Source: Burkholderiales bacterium
GTDB lineage: Bacteria; Pseudomonadota; Gammaproteobacteria; Burkholderiales; Burkholderiaceae_C
Reading direction: 5' to 3'
NCBI GenBank assembly: GCA_947464185.1
Contig: CANHVY010000031.1
Location: 1 to 47,950 of the forward strand
DNA length: 47,950 nucleotides
Part shown: positions 25,673 through 33,259 of the stretch, one piece after another
Layout: each line of letters opens with the position of its first letter
Position numbering within the stretch: position 1 is the first letter of the stretch
The notes under the pieces: generated by a model
What the model was told of the DNA's origin: nothing
Seen by the model: only the letters and a program-made list of their open reading frames with translations
Databases searched by the model: none
Made by a program: the position numbers and the translations under genes

Positions 25673-26395
25673 TCAAGGTCGCGCCGCCGTGACGCCCGCT
25701 CCGCGCGGTGCGAAAACGCCTCGTGTAGGCCCGGTGAGCTCCAGCACACCGGTGTCCTCGCGGTAGTCCAGGGTGGTGGCCTCGAGTTCGTCGTCGCCCA
25801 GCCGCACCCGGACTGGCTGCTCGCTGCGCACGCGGCGCTCCTTCGGGTACAGCAGCAGGCGCTCGCCTTCCAGCACCGCTGGCCGGCCCGCAGCAGAGCG
25901 GGTCTGGACCCGCGCGCTGCCGATGAGCTGCACTTCGGTGGTGTCGTCATCGGCCAGGGCCCGCTGCGCGGTGGCCACGGTCTCCTGTCCCTCGGGCGAA
26001 TAGGCCCGTAGCGTCGCGCCCTCGATCTCCAGGCGGCCCGCGGCCGGCAGGTGGCGCAACTCCCGGCCCTCGATCTGCACGCGCAGCCGCCCATCGGCGG
26101 CAAAGCGCTGCACCACGAAGCCCGTCATGGTGTAGTCGGGCTCCACCCGGGTAGCCGCAGCAGGCCGCGGCTCCAGGGGCTGCGGGGCGTTGCGCACCAG
26201 CCACCACGAGCCCACGGCCAGCACCAGCATCAGGATGAGGGGCAGCGCGGCGGTCAACGCATCGCGCAGCCGGTCCGGCCACGGCAGCGGGGCGGCGGCA
26301 CCTGCAGCCCGCTCGGCCACCGGGCCCAGAGAGATGGGCACTTCCGGCAGGTCCGGCAGGGTCAGTTCGATGCCGCGTGCGGTCTTCGGGCTCAA
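25673..26395 (-). CDS. lptC: LPS export protein LptC
   Basis: This protein of about 240 residues anchors the LPS transport bridge in the inner membrane and hands LPS to LptA. A single N-terminal membrane helix (LPLILMLVLAVGSWWLV) precedes a periplasmic beta-jellyroll with YTMTGFVVQRFAADGRLRV, LTGPTRGVF and paired ALADDDTTEVQLIGSARV repeats. The start is uncertain: TTG at 26395 lies just after the kdsC stop, and GTG codons further in are possible. The N-terminal cytoplasmic part is longer than usual. It follows kdsC and kdsD in one operon. Confidence 0.88.
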   Translation of the reverse strand: MSPKTARGIELTLPDLPEVPISLGPVAERAAGAAAPLPWPDRLRDALTAALPLILMLVLAVGSWWLVRNAPQPLEPRPAAATRVEPDYTMTGFVVQRFAADGRLRVQIEGRELRHLPAAGRLEIEGATLRAYSPEGQETVATAQRALADDDTTEVQLIGSARVQTRSAAGRPAVLEGERLLLYPKERRVRSEQPVRVRLGDDELEATTLDYREDTGVLELTGPTRGVFAPRGAGVTAARP

Positions 26396-26402
26396 GACAG
26401 GC

Positions 26403-26975
26403 TCACTTCGCGTCCAGGGTGCCCAGGTGCTCGGCCAGCAGCCCGGCGTAGCGGCCGGCGGCCACGAGCAGCAGGTCGCAGAACTCGCGCGCGGCCCCAT
26501 GGCCCCCGCAGGCCGCCGTCACATGGTGGACCACGGCGCGCACTTCGACATGCGCCTGCGCAGGCGCGCACGCAAACCCGGCCCGCGTCAGCAGCGGCAG
26601 GTCCGGCCAGTCGTCGCCCATGGCCGCCACCTCGGGCCAGCCCAGGCCCAGGCCCTGCAACACCGCCTGCGCTGCCGCCGCCTTGTCGCCGGCGCCGTAG
26701 ACGGCATGTTCGATGCCCAGATCCGCCACGCGGCGGCGCACGGCCGCCGAGTCTCGCCCGGTGATGACGATGGGCGTGATGCCGGCACGCGCCAGCAGCT
26801 TGATGCCGTGGCCGTCCAGCGTGGCAAAGGCCTTGACCGTCTCGCCCTGATCACCGATGTAGATGCGCCCGTCGGTCAGCACGCCGTCCACGTCGAAGAT
26901 CGCGGCCTTCATGCCGAAGTCCGGGCCCTGGGCCTGCAGCAGCAAGGCCGGGGGGAAGTTCAGGCGGGGTGTCAT
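26403..26975 (-). CDS. kdsC: 3-deoxy-D-manno-octulosonate 8-phosphate phosphatase
   Basis: This 190-residue HAD-superfamily phosphatase releases phosphate from Kdo-8-phosphate in lipid A-core biosynthesis. The nucleophile is Asp28 in FDVDGVLTDG with Asp30 as general acid; TGRDSAAVRRR and MGDDWPDLPLL are the other HAD motifs. It has no cap domain, as normal for KdsC tetramers. It lies between kdsD upstream (35 bp) and lptC downstream (about 7 bp), a conserved LPS cluster. Confidence 0.95.
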   Translation of the reverse strand: MTPRLNFPPALLLQAQGPDFGMKAAIFDVDGVLTDGRIYIGDQGETVKAFATLDGHGIKLLARAGITPIVITGRDSAAVRRRVADLGIEHAVYGAGDKAAAAQAVLQGLGLGWPEVAAMGDDWPDLPLLTRAGFACAPAQAHVEVRAVVHHVTAACGGHGAAREFCDLLLVAAGRYAGLLAEHLGTLDAK

Positions 26976-27010
26976 GGCGGCAACGTGGGGCGGCGGGGTC
27001 AGGGCAAGGC

Positions 27011-28036
27011 TCAGATGACCTTGGCGCGCATCAGGTCGTTGCTGTTGAGCGCGCCGGTGATGCGGCCCGCCTCGTCCACGACGATCACGCTGGTGATGCG
27101 GTGCTGCTCCATCAGGCCCGCGGCCTCAACCGCCAGGGCGTCTTCGCGCACGAGATGGGGGCTGCGGTGCATCACGTCCTGCGCCGTCAGGGGCAGCAGG
27201 TCGACGCCGCGCTCGATCAGGCGACGCAGGTCGCCATCGGTGAAGATGCCCAGCACCTGGCCGTCAGCATCGGCCACCGCGGTGAAGCCCAGGCCCTTGG
27301 CGCTCATCTCCCGCAGCATCTGGCTCATGGAGGCGGTGGGGGCCACCAGGGGCAAGGCGTCGCCGCTGCGCATCAGGTCGCGCACGTGCATCAGCAGCTT
27401 GCGCCCCAGACTGCCGCCAGGGTGCGAGCGCGCGAAGTCTGCCTCGACGAAGCCGCGGGCGTCCAGCAAGGCGACGGCCAGTGCGTCCCCCAGGGCCATC
27501 TGTGCGGTGGTGCTGGCCGTGGGCGCCAGGTTCAGCGGGCAGGCCTCCTGGTCCACCGCGCAGGACAGAACGATGTCCGCATGGCGCGCCAGCGCGGACT
27601 GCGGCTTGCCGGTCATGGCCACCAGCGTCACCGACAGGCGGCGCAGCGCCGGCAGCAGCGCGGCCAGTTCATCGCTCTCGCCGCTGTTGGAGATGGCCAG
27701 CACCACATCGCCGGCCGTGACCATGCCCAGGTCCCCGTGGCTGGCCTCGGCCGGGTGGACGAAGAACGAGGGCGTGCCGGTGGAGGCCAGCGTGGCGGCG
27801 ATCTTGCGGCCCACATGGCCGCTCTTGCCCATGCCCATGACGATGGTGCGCCCGCGGCAGGCCAGCATGGCCTGCACCGCTTTCACGAAGCCCTCGCCCT
27901 GGCGCGCGGCCAGGGCCTGCAGCGCTCGGGCCTCGATATCGAAGGTCTGGGCCGCGAGCGCCAGTGCTCGCTCGGCGTTGAAGCCCTGGGGGGAAATCGG
28001 CACGGCGGGAATGTCGGGCGTGGGGCTGTGGGGCAC
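27011..28036 (-). CDS. kdsD: Arabinose-5-phosphate isomerase
   Basis: This 341-residue enzyme converts ribulose-5-phosphate to arabinose-5-phosphate, the first step to Kdo. The SIS domain (about 55-190) shows MGMGKSGHVGRKIAATLAST, VLAISNSGESDEL and LAPTASTTAQMALGDALA. Two CBS domains follow (about 215-275 and 285-341). The start is GTG at 28036, which leaves a proline-rich N terminus; a start further in is possible. It heads the kdsD-kdsC-lptC operon and is divergent from a CPA2 antiporter gene. Confidence 0.95.
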   Translation of the reverse strand: MPHSPTPDIPAVPISPQGFNAERALALAAQTFDIEARALQALAARQGEGFVKAVQAMLACRGRTIVMGMGKSGHVGRKIAATLASTGTPSFFVHPAEASHGDLGMVTAGDVVLAISNSGESDELAALLPALRRLSVTLVAMTGKPQSALARHADIVLSCAVDQEACPLNLAPTASTTAQMALGDALAVALLDARGFVEADFARSHPGGSLGRKLLMHVRDLMRSGDALPLVAPTASMSQMLREMSAKGLGFTAVADADGQVLGIFTDGDLRRLIERGVDLLPLTAQDVMHRSPHLVREDALAVEAAGLMEQHRITSVIVVDEAGRITGALNSNDLMRAKVI

Positions 28037-28150
28037 GGTGAGGCGCGCGGTCCGGGAACAGCGGCAGTGAGCAACCGCCCGCCGACCGCCCTCCGATAGG
28101 ATCGGGCGATTCTATTGAGCCGGCACGCCCCGGCCCCGTTCCGCGCCCGC

Positions 28151-30148
28151 ATGGCCTCCACCCTCGAACTCGTCTTGCTCTACCTCGTCGCCGCGGTGGC
28201 CGGTGTGACGCTGTTCCGTTCTCTGAAGTTGCCGCCCATGCTGGGCTACCTGGTGGTGGGTGTGCTGATCGGGCCCAACGCACTGGCACTGGCCAAGGAC
28301 AGCGAGGGCGTGCGCTACCTGGCGGAGTTCGGGGTGGTGTTCCTGATGTTCGTTCTGGGGCTGGAGTTCAACCTGCCCAAGCTGCGCAGCATGCGCACGC
28401 TGGTCTTCGGTCTGGGGCTGTCGCAGGTAGGCCTGACGATGGTGGGGGCCGTGGCCGGCCACTTCCTGCTGCTGTGGCTCTTCTCCTTCACCACCCGGCC
28501 CTGGGAGCTGGACTGGCAGGGCGCGGTGGTGCTGGGCGGTGCGATCGCCATGTCCAGCACGGCCATCATCGTCAAGCTGATGGCCGAGCGGCTGGAGCTC
28601 GACAGCGAGCACGGCAAGCGGGTGCTGGGCATCCTGCTGTTCCAGGACCTGGCCGTGGTGCCGCTGCTGGTGATCATTCCGGCGCTGGGATCGAGCCCCG
28701 AGCAGATGGCCACGTCGCTCGGCCTGGCGCTGCTCAAGGCCGTGGCGCTGCTGACCGTGCTGCTGGTGGGCGGGCAGAAAGTCATGCGGTGGTGGCTCAC
28801 ACTGGTGGCGCGGCGCAAGAGCGATGAGTTGTTCATGCTCAACCTGCTGCTCATCACCCTGGGCCTGGCCTACCTCACTGAGCACGCGGGCCTGTCCTTG
28901 GCCCTGGGTGCCTTCGTGGCCGGCATGCTGGTGGCCGAGACTGAATACAAGCACCAGGTGGAGACCGACATCCGGCCCTTCCACGACGTGCTGCTGGGCC
29001 TGTTCTTCATCACCATCGGCATGAAGCTGGACTGGCGCCCGGTGCTGGACCAATGGTTCATCGTGCTGCTGCTGACCACCGGGCCCATCGTCGCGAAGTT
29101 CGTGCTCATAGCCGCGCTGGCGCGGCTGTTCCGTGCCCCGCCCGGCACCGCCCTGCGCAGCGGCCTGTACCTGGCACAGGCGGGGGAATTCGGCTTCGTG
29201 CTGTTGACGCTGGGCGCAGACCACAACCTGGTGGCGCCGCAGTGGGTGAGCCCGGTGCTGGCGGCCATGGTGCTGTCCATGCTGGCTGCGCCGTTCATCG
29301 TGATGTTCAGCGACCGCATCGTCAGCCGCCTGAGCGCCAACGACTGGCTGATGCAATCGGTGGCGCTGACCTCCATCGCCAAGAAGTCCATGTCCACCGA
29401 AGCCCACGTCATCATCTGCGGCTTCGGGCGCAGCGGGCAGAACCTCGCGCGGTTGCTGGAGCCCGAGCGCATTCCCTACATGGCACTGGACCTGGACCCC
29501 GACCGCGTGCGCCAGGCCGCCGCGGCGGGGCAGAGCGTGGTCTTTGGCGACGCGGCGCGGCTGCAAAGCCTGATGGCCGCCGGCCTGGCGCGCGCCAGCG
29601 CGGTGGTGATCAGCTACCACGACACGCCATCGGCGCTGAAGATCCTGCACCAGGTGCGCGAGCACGCGCCCAAGGTGCCGGTGATCGTGCGCACGGTGGA
29701 CGACACCGACATGGACCGCCTGCGCGCAGCCGGCGCCACCGAGGTGGTGCCCGAGGCCATCGAGGGCTCGCTGATGCTGGCCGGCCATGCCCTGGCACTG
29801 GTGGGCGTGCCCATGGCGCGCGTCATCCGCATCACGCGTGACGCCCGCGATGCCCGCTACCGCCTGCTGCGCGGCTACTTCCACGGCGCCGACGACGACA
29901 CGGCGGACACCCTGGAACAGGACCGACTGCTCAGCGTCACGCTGCCGGCGGCCGCGGCCAGCCAGGGCGAGCGCCTGGGCCACCTGGCGCTGCACGCCGT
30001 GGGCGTTCAGGTGGTGTCGGTGCGCCAGGCGGGCGGCGCCGTCATCGAACCCGGCGACGAACTGCTGCTGGCCCCGGGCGACACCCTGGTGCTGTCCGGC
30101 CCACCCGAAGCGCTCTCCCTGGCCGAAGCCAAGCTGCTGCAGGGGTGA
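28151..30148 (+). CDS. CPA2-family monovalent cation:proton antiporter (Kef-type)
   Basis: This 665-residue protein has about 12 membrane helices (residues 1-390), including the conserved FLLFVLGLEFN-like region (VFLMFVLGLEFNLPKL) and GGAIAMSSTAIIVKLM. A cytosolic RCK/TrkA-N domain begins near 420 (HVIICGFGRSGQNLARLLE), and a TrkA-C domain lies at about 590-665. It likely exchanges K+ or Na+ for H+ in pH and electrophile stress. Domain order matches KefB/KefC/YbaL. Divergence from kdsD is common in betaproteobacteria. The ATG at 28151 is preferred to an upstream TTG. Confidence 0.92.
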   Translation: MASTLELVLLYLVAAVAGVTLFRSLKLPPMLGYLVVGVLIGPNALALAKDSEGVRYLAEFGVVFLMFVLGLEFNLPKLRSMRTLVFGLGLSQVGLTMVGAVAGHFLLLWLFSFTTRPWELDWQGAVVLGGAIAMSSTAIIVKLMAERLELDSEHGKRVLGILLFQDLAVVPLLVIIPALGSSPEQMATSLGLALLKAVALLTVLLVGGQKVMRWWLTLVARRKSDELFMLNLLLITLGLAYLTEHAGLSLALGAFVAGMLVAETEYKHQVETDIRPFHDVLLGLFFITIGMKLDWRPVLDQWFIVLLLTTGPIVAKFVLIAALARLFRAPPGTALRSGLYLAQAGEFGFVLLTLGADHNLVAPQWVSPVLAAMVLSMLAAPFIVMFSDRIVSRLSANDWLMQSVALTSIAKKSMSTEAHVIICGFGRSGQNLARLLEPERIPYMALDLDPDRVRQAAAAGQSVVFGDAARLQSLMAAGLARASAVVISYHDTPSALKILHQVREHAPKVPVIVRTVDDTDMDRLRAAGATEVVPEAIEGSLMLAGHALALVGVPMARVIRITRDARDARYRLLRGYFHGADDDTADTLEQDRLLSVTLPAAAASQGERLGHLALHAVGVQVVSVRQAGGAVIEPGDELLLAPGDTLVLSGPPEALSLAEAKLLQG

Positions 30149-30206
30149 CCCGCGCGGCTTGGGGCGCGGCTTGCAGCTTGGGTTGGCGCGCGGCCCGGAG
30201 CGCGCC

Positions 30207-31205
30207 TCAGCGAAAGCCCGCCACCGGGTGGGGCAGGTACGGCGCCTCCAGCTCGGCCACGTCTTCGTCGGTCAACTTCAGCGACAAAGCAGCGGCGGCC
30301 TCGTCCAGCTGCTCCAGCTTGGTGGCGCCGATGATGGGCGCGCTCACCCCGGGCTTGCGCAGCACCCAGGCCAACGCCACACGGGCCATCGGTACATCCA
30401 GGCGCTGCGCCACGCGTTGCACCGCCTCTACCACCAGACGGTCGGCCTCCTGGGTGGCGTTGTAGAGGGTCTTGCCGTAGGCGTCGGTCTCGGTGCGGGC
30501 CGTGTGCGTGTCCCAGGGGCGCGTCAGCCGGCCGCGGGCCATGGGGCTCCACGGGATCAGGCCCACGCCCTGGTCGGCGCACAGCGGCAGCATCTCGCGC
30601 TCCTCCTCGCGGTACAGCAGGTTCAGGTGGTTCTGCATGGAAACAAAGGGCGTCCAGCCGTGCGTGCGCGCCACCTCCTGCGCCTTGGCGAACTGCCAGG
30701 CGAACATCGACGAGGCCCCCAGGTAGCGCGCCTTGCCCGCGCGCACCACGTCGTGCAGGGCCTGCATCGTCTCTTCGATGGGCGTGTGGTCGTCCCAGCG
30801 GTGGATCTGGTAGAGGTCGACGAAGTCGGTGCCCAGGCGCTTCAGGCTGGCGTCGATCTCGGCCAGGATGGCCTTGCGCGACAGGCCTGCGCCATGCGGC
30901 CCCGGGCGCATGCGGCCGTGCACCTTGGTGGCGATCACCACCTCGTCGCGCCGGGCGAAGTCCAGCAGGGCGCGGCCCACGATCTCCTCGCTGGTGCCGT
31001 CGGAGTAGACGTTGGCGGTGTCGAAGAAATGGATGCCCAGGTCCAGCGCGCGGCGGATGAACGGGCGGCTGGCCGCCTCCGGCAGCGACCACGGGTGCGT
31101 GCCGCGCTCGGGTACGCCGTAGCTCATGCAGCCCAGGCACAGGCGCGAGATCTCCAGGCCGGTGCGGCCCAGGCGGGTGGAGGGGACGGTGATGGACGTG
31201 GTCAT
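30207..31205 (-). CDS. Aldo/keto reductase
   Basis: This 332-residue NADPH-dependent oxidoreductase has the AKR barrel. The catalytic tetrad is Asp62 and Tyr67 (FFDTANVYSDG), Lys94 (IATKVHG) and His134 (YQIHRWD). The NADPH site is the C-terminal SAPIIGATKLEQLDEAA. It resembles the YajO/Tas-like group acting on aldehydes and sugars; the physiological substrate is unknown. The frame stays open upstream across the apt gene on the other strand, but that extension has no AKR character. The ATG at 31205 starts a normal-length protein. Confidence 0.93.
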   Translation of the reverse strand: MTTSITVPSTRLGRTGLEISRLCLGCMSYGVPERGTHPWSLPEAASRPFIRRALDLGIHFFDTANVYSDGTSEEIVGRALLDFARRDEVVIATKVHGRMRPGPHGAGLSRKAILAEIDASLKRLGTDFVDLYQIHRWDDHTPIEETMQALHDVVRAGKARYLGASSMFAWQFAKAQEVARTHGWTPFVSMQNHLNLLYREEEREMLPLCADQGVGLIPWSPMARGRLTRPWDTHTARTETDAYGKTLYNATQEADRLVVEAVQRVAQRLDVPMARVALAWVLRKPGVSAPIIGATKLEQLDEAAAALSLKLTDEDVAELEAPYLPHPVAGFR

Positions 31206-31346
31206 GGTGCGGGCGTGGACTTGAGGGAGATCTTGCCGCGGTGTATAGGCGGGGCTCCATGGTAGTGGGGTCGCAGCGGTGGGGTGCAAGGCCGGCGCTG
31301 CCGCCAGAATCGAGGCCTCGGGCATGTTGCGCCCTGGAGACCCGCC

Positions 31347-31907
31347 GTGCACCACGAACCCTTGAACGAGACCCCGCGGCAGACCATCCGCGCTCACATC
31401 CGCACCGTGCCCGACTGGCCGGCCGCGGGAGTGCAGTTCCGCGACATCACGCCGCTGCTGTCCACGCCGCGCGTCTTTCGGGTGCTGATCGACGAGTTCG
31501 TGCACCGCTACTTCGACGTCAAGCCCGATGCCATCGCCGGGCTGGACGCCCGCGGCTTCATCATCGGCTCGGTGGTGGCCTACGAGCTGAACATCGGCTT
31601 CGTGCCCATCCGCAAGAAGGGCAAGCTGCCCTTCACCACGGTGCAGGAATCCTACGAGCTGGAGTACGGCAGCGCCACCGTCGAGATGCACACCGACGCC
31701 GTGAAGCCCGGCGACCGCGTGGTGCTGATCGATGACCTGATCGCCACCGGCGGCACGATGATGGCCGGGCGGCGGCTGCTGGAGCGCCTGGGGGCCACGG
31801 TGATCGAGGGCGCCGCCATCGTGGACCTGCCCGAGCTGGGCGGGTCGGCCCGGCTGCGCGACAGCGGCCTGTCGCTGTTCACGCTGGTGGACTTCGAGGG
31901 TCACTGA
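31347..31907 (+). CDS. apt: Adenine phosphoribosyltransferase
   Basis: This 186-residue enzyme salvages adenine to AMP with PRPP. The PRPP-binding loop is [17 protein letters not shown]. The N-terminal [19 protein letters not shown] and [18 protein letters not shown] are APT signatures, with [10 protein letters not shown] as the flexible loop. The start is GTG at 31347 with GGAG eight bases upstream; the longer upstream frame is not conserved in character. It is divergent from the aldo/keto reductase gene. Confidence 0.95.
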   Translation: MHHEPLNETPRQTIRAHIRTVPDWPAAGVQFRDITPLLSTPRVFRVLIDEFVHRYFDVKPDAIAGLDARGFIIGSVVAYELNIGFVPIRKKGKLPFTTVQESYELEYGSATVEMHTDAVKPGDRVVLIDDLIATGGTMMAGRRLLERLGATVIEGAAIVDLPELGGSARLRDSGLSLFTLVDFEGH

Positions 31908-31914
31908 GCGAAGG

Positions 31915-33102
31915 TCACTGAGCGCGCGAAGCGCGCGCCAGGTTCCACGCGGCCAGCAGCGGCACCAGGGCTACCGCCACGAAGCCCCAGCCCCAGCCGG
32001 CACCGGCCCGGACGGACTCGCCGAACAACAACGGGCCCGCCATGCCGCCGCCAAAGGTGAAGAACTGCGTGGCCCCGGAGATGCGCGGCAGGTCTTCACG
32101 CGGCACGCGCTGCGCCAGCGCAGCGAAGAACACGCCGTTCCAGCCCATGGCCGTGGCGGCGCAGGCCAGGGCCACCACCGCCACCACCGCCAGCGGGGCG
32201 TCACGCCAGCCGAGCGCCACGGCACCCAAGGCCACGCAGCTCAGCGCCATGGTCAGGCCCAGGCCCACCAGCACGCGCCAAGGGGCGAGCCAGCGGTCGC
32301 CCACCACGCCGAAGGCGATGCGCGCCACCGCGCTGGCCACCTGCGACACCGCCAGGAGCCCGGCTGCGGCCGCGAGTGACCAGCCCAGGCCCAGGTTCAG
32401 CAGCGCCACCAGAAAGGTCACGAACACCTGCTGCGTGGTGGCGAAGGCCAGCGAGGCCAGGCTCATGGCGCGCAGGCCTGGGTGGCGCCACACCGTCACC
32501 AGCAGCCGCAGCGAGCCATCGGGTGGGGGCGGCATGCGCGGAGGCTCCAGCCGCTTCACGCTGGGCTGCACGGCCAGCGCCGTGAGCACGCAGGCCACGC
32601 CCAAGGCCACGGCGGTGGCGCGCCAGCCGATGGTCACCAGGCCCAGCGGCATCAGCAGCCCCGCCAAGGCCACGCCAATGGGCACCCCCGTCTGCTTGGT
32701 GGAGAAGAACAGCCCACGCGCCGTGGTGGGCACATGGTGGTTCAGCACCGCCGCCGCCGCCGGGTTCACCAGGCCGTAGCCCACGCCGATCAGCGCCGCC
32801 GCCGGCAGCAGCGTGGCCACCGGTCCCAGGCCCGCCAGCACCGTCCCGGCGGCGCAGGACAGCAAGGCCCACTGCGTGAGGCGCAGCGCGCCCACGGCCG
32901 CCACCCCATGCCCGCTGCGCAGACCCGACACCATGGCCAGCAGGTAGCCCACCCCGGCGTAGAGCCCGATGCGCTCGGGCGCCACCCCTAGCGTGGGTGC
33001 CACCGCCGGCGCAAGCACCGATGCCGAGACCAGAGCCATCGTCACCAGGACCTGCACGGCCAAGGTGGCGGACAGGGCGAGCCAGGGGTGGGGTGGGGTC
33101 AT
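31915..33102 (-). CDS. MFS transporter
   Basis: This 395-residue membrane protein has 12 predicted helices. GVGYGLVNPAAAAVLNHHVP and the motif A-like GLRSGHGVAAVGALR lie in the first half, and ARIAFGVVGDRWLAPWR lies between helices of the second half. STKQTGVPIGVALAGLL resembles nitrate/sulfonate- and CynX-like facilitators, but substrate is unknown. It is convergent with apt with only 7 bp between. ATG at 33102 is used; a TTG lies one codon upstream. Confidence 0.87.
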   Translation of the reverse strand: MTPPHPWLALSATLAVQVLVTMALVSASVLAPAVAPTLGVAPERIGLYAGVGYLLAMVSGLRSGHGVAAVGALRLTQWALLSCAAGTVLAGLGPVATLLPAAALIGVGYGLVNPAAAAVLNHHVPTTARGLFFSTKQTGVPIGVALAGLLMPLGLVTIGWRATAVALGVACVLTALAVQPSVKRLEPPRMPPPPDGSLRLLVTVWRHPGLRAMSLASLAFATTQQVFVTFLVALLNLGLGWSLAAAAGLLAVSQVASAVARIAFGVVGDRWLAPWRVLVGLGLTMALSCVALGAVALGWRDAPLAVVAVVALACAATAMGWNGVFFAALAQRVPREDLPRISGATQFFTFGGGMAGPLLFGESVRAGAGWGWGFVAVALVPLLAAWNLARASRAQ

Positions 33103-33159
33103 CAAGGAGATCGCTGGGGGGCGCTGGATCGTTGCCAGGGGCGGTGCGGCAGGCCCTGG

Positions 33160-33201
33160 CTGGTGCGCAGTGTCTGATGCGCAATGTCTGGTGCGCAGTG
33201 T
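33160..33201. repeat. Three tandem 14-bp repeats
   Basis: CTGGTGCGCAGTGT, CTGATGCGCAATGT and CTGGTGCGCAGTGT follow one another exactly at 33160-33173, 33174-33187 and 33188-33201. The outer copies are identical and the middle one differs at two positions. They lie between the start of the MFS gene and the stop of the GGDEF-EAL gene, and could be iterated binding sites or slippage products. Confidence 0.9.
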
Positions 33202-33259
33202 CGTTCTTTCAGACGCGTGCCGTCGGGCCGCCAGGCATCGGTGAAGGGCTCACAGGGCC

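Noticed and set aside
28112..29995. 627-codon minus-strand frame across the CPA2 antiporter gene
   Set aside because: It is an antisense shadow rich in His/Gln/Ala, with no family motif; the plus-strand frame encodes a complete antiporter.
31206..31904. N-terminal extension of the aldo/keto reductase frame over apt
   Set aside because: The extension has no AKR similarity and covers apt on the other strand; the AKR protein is complete from 31205.
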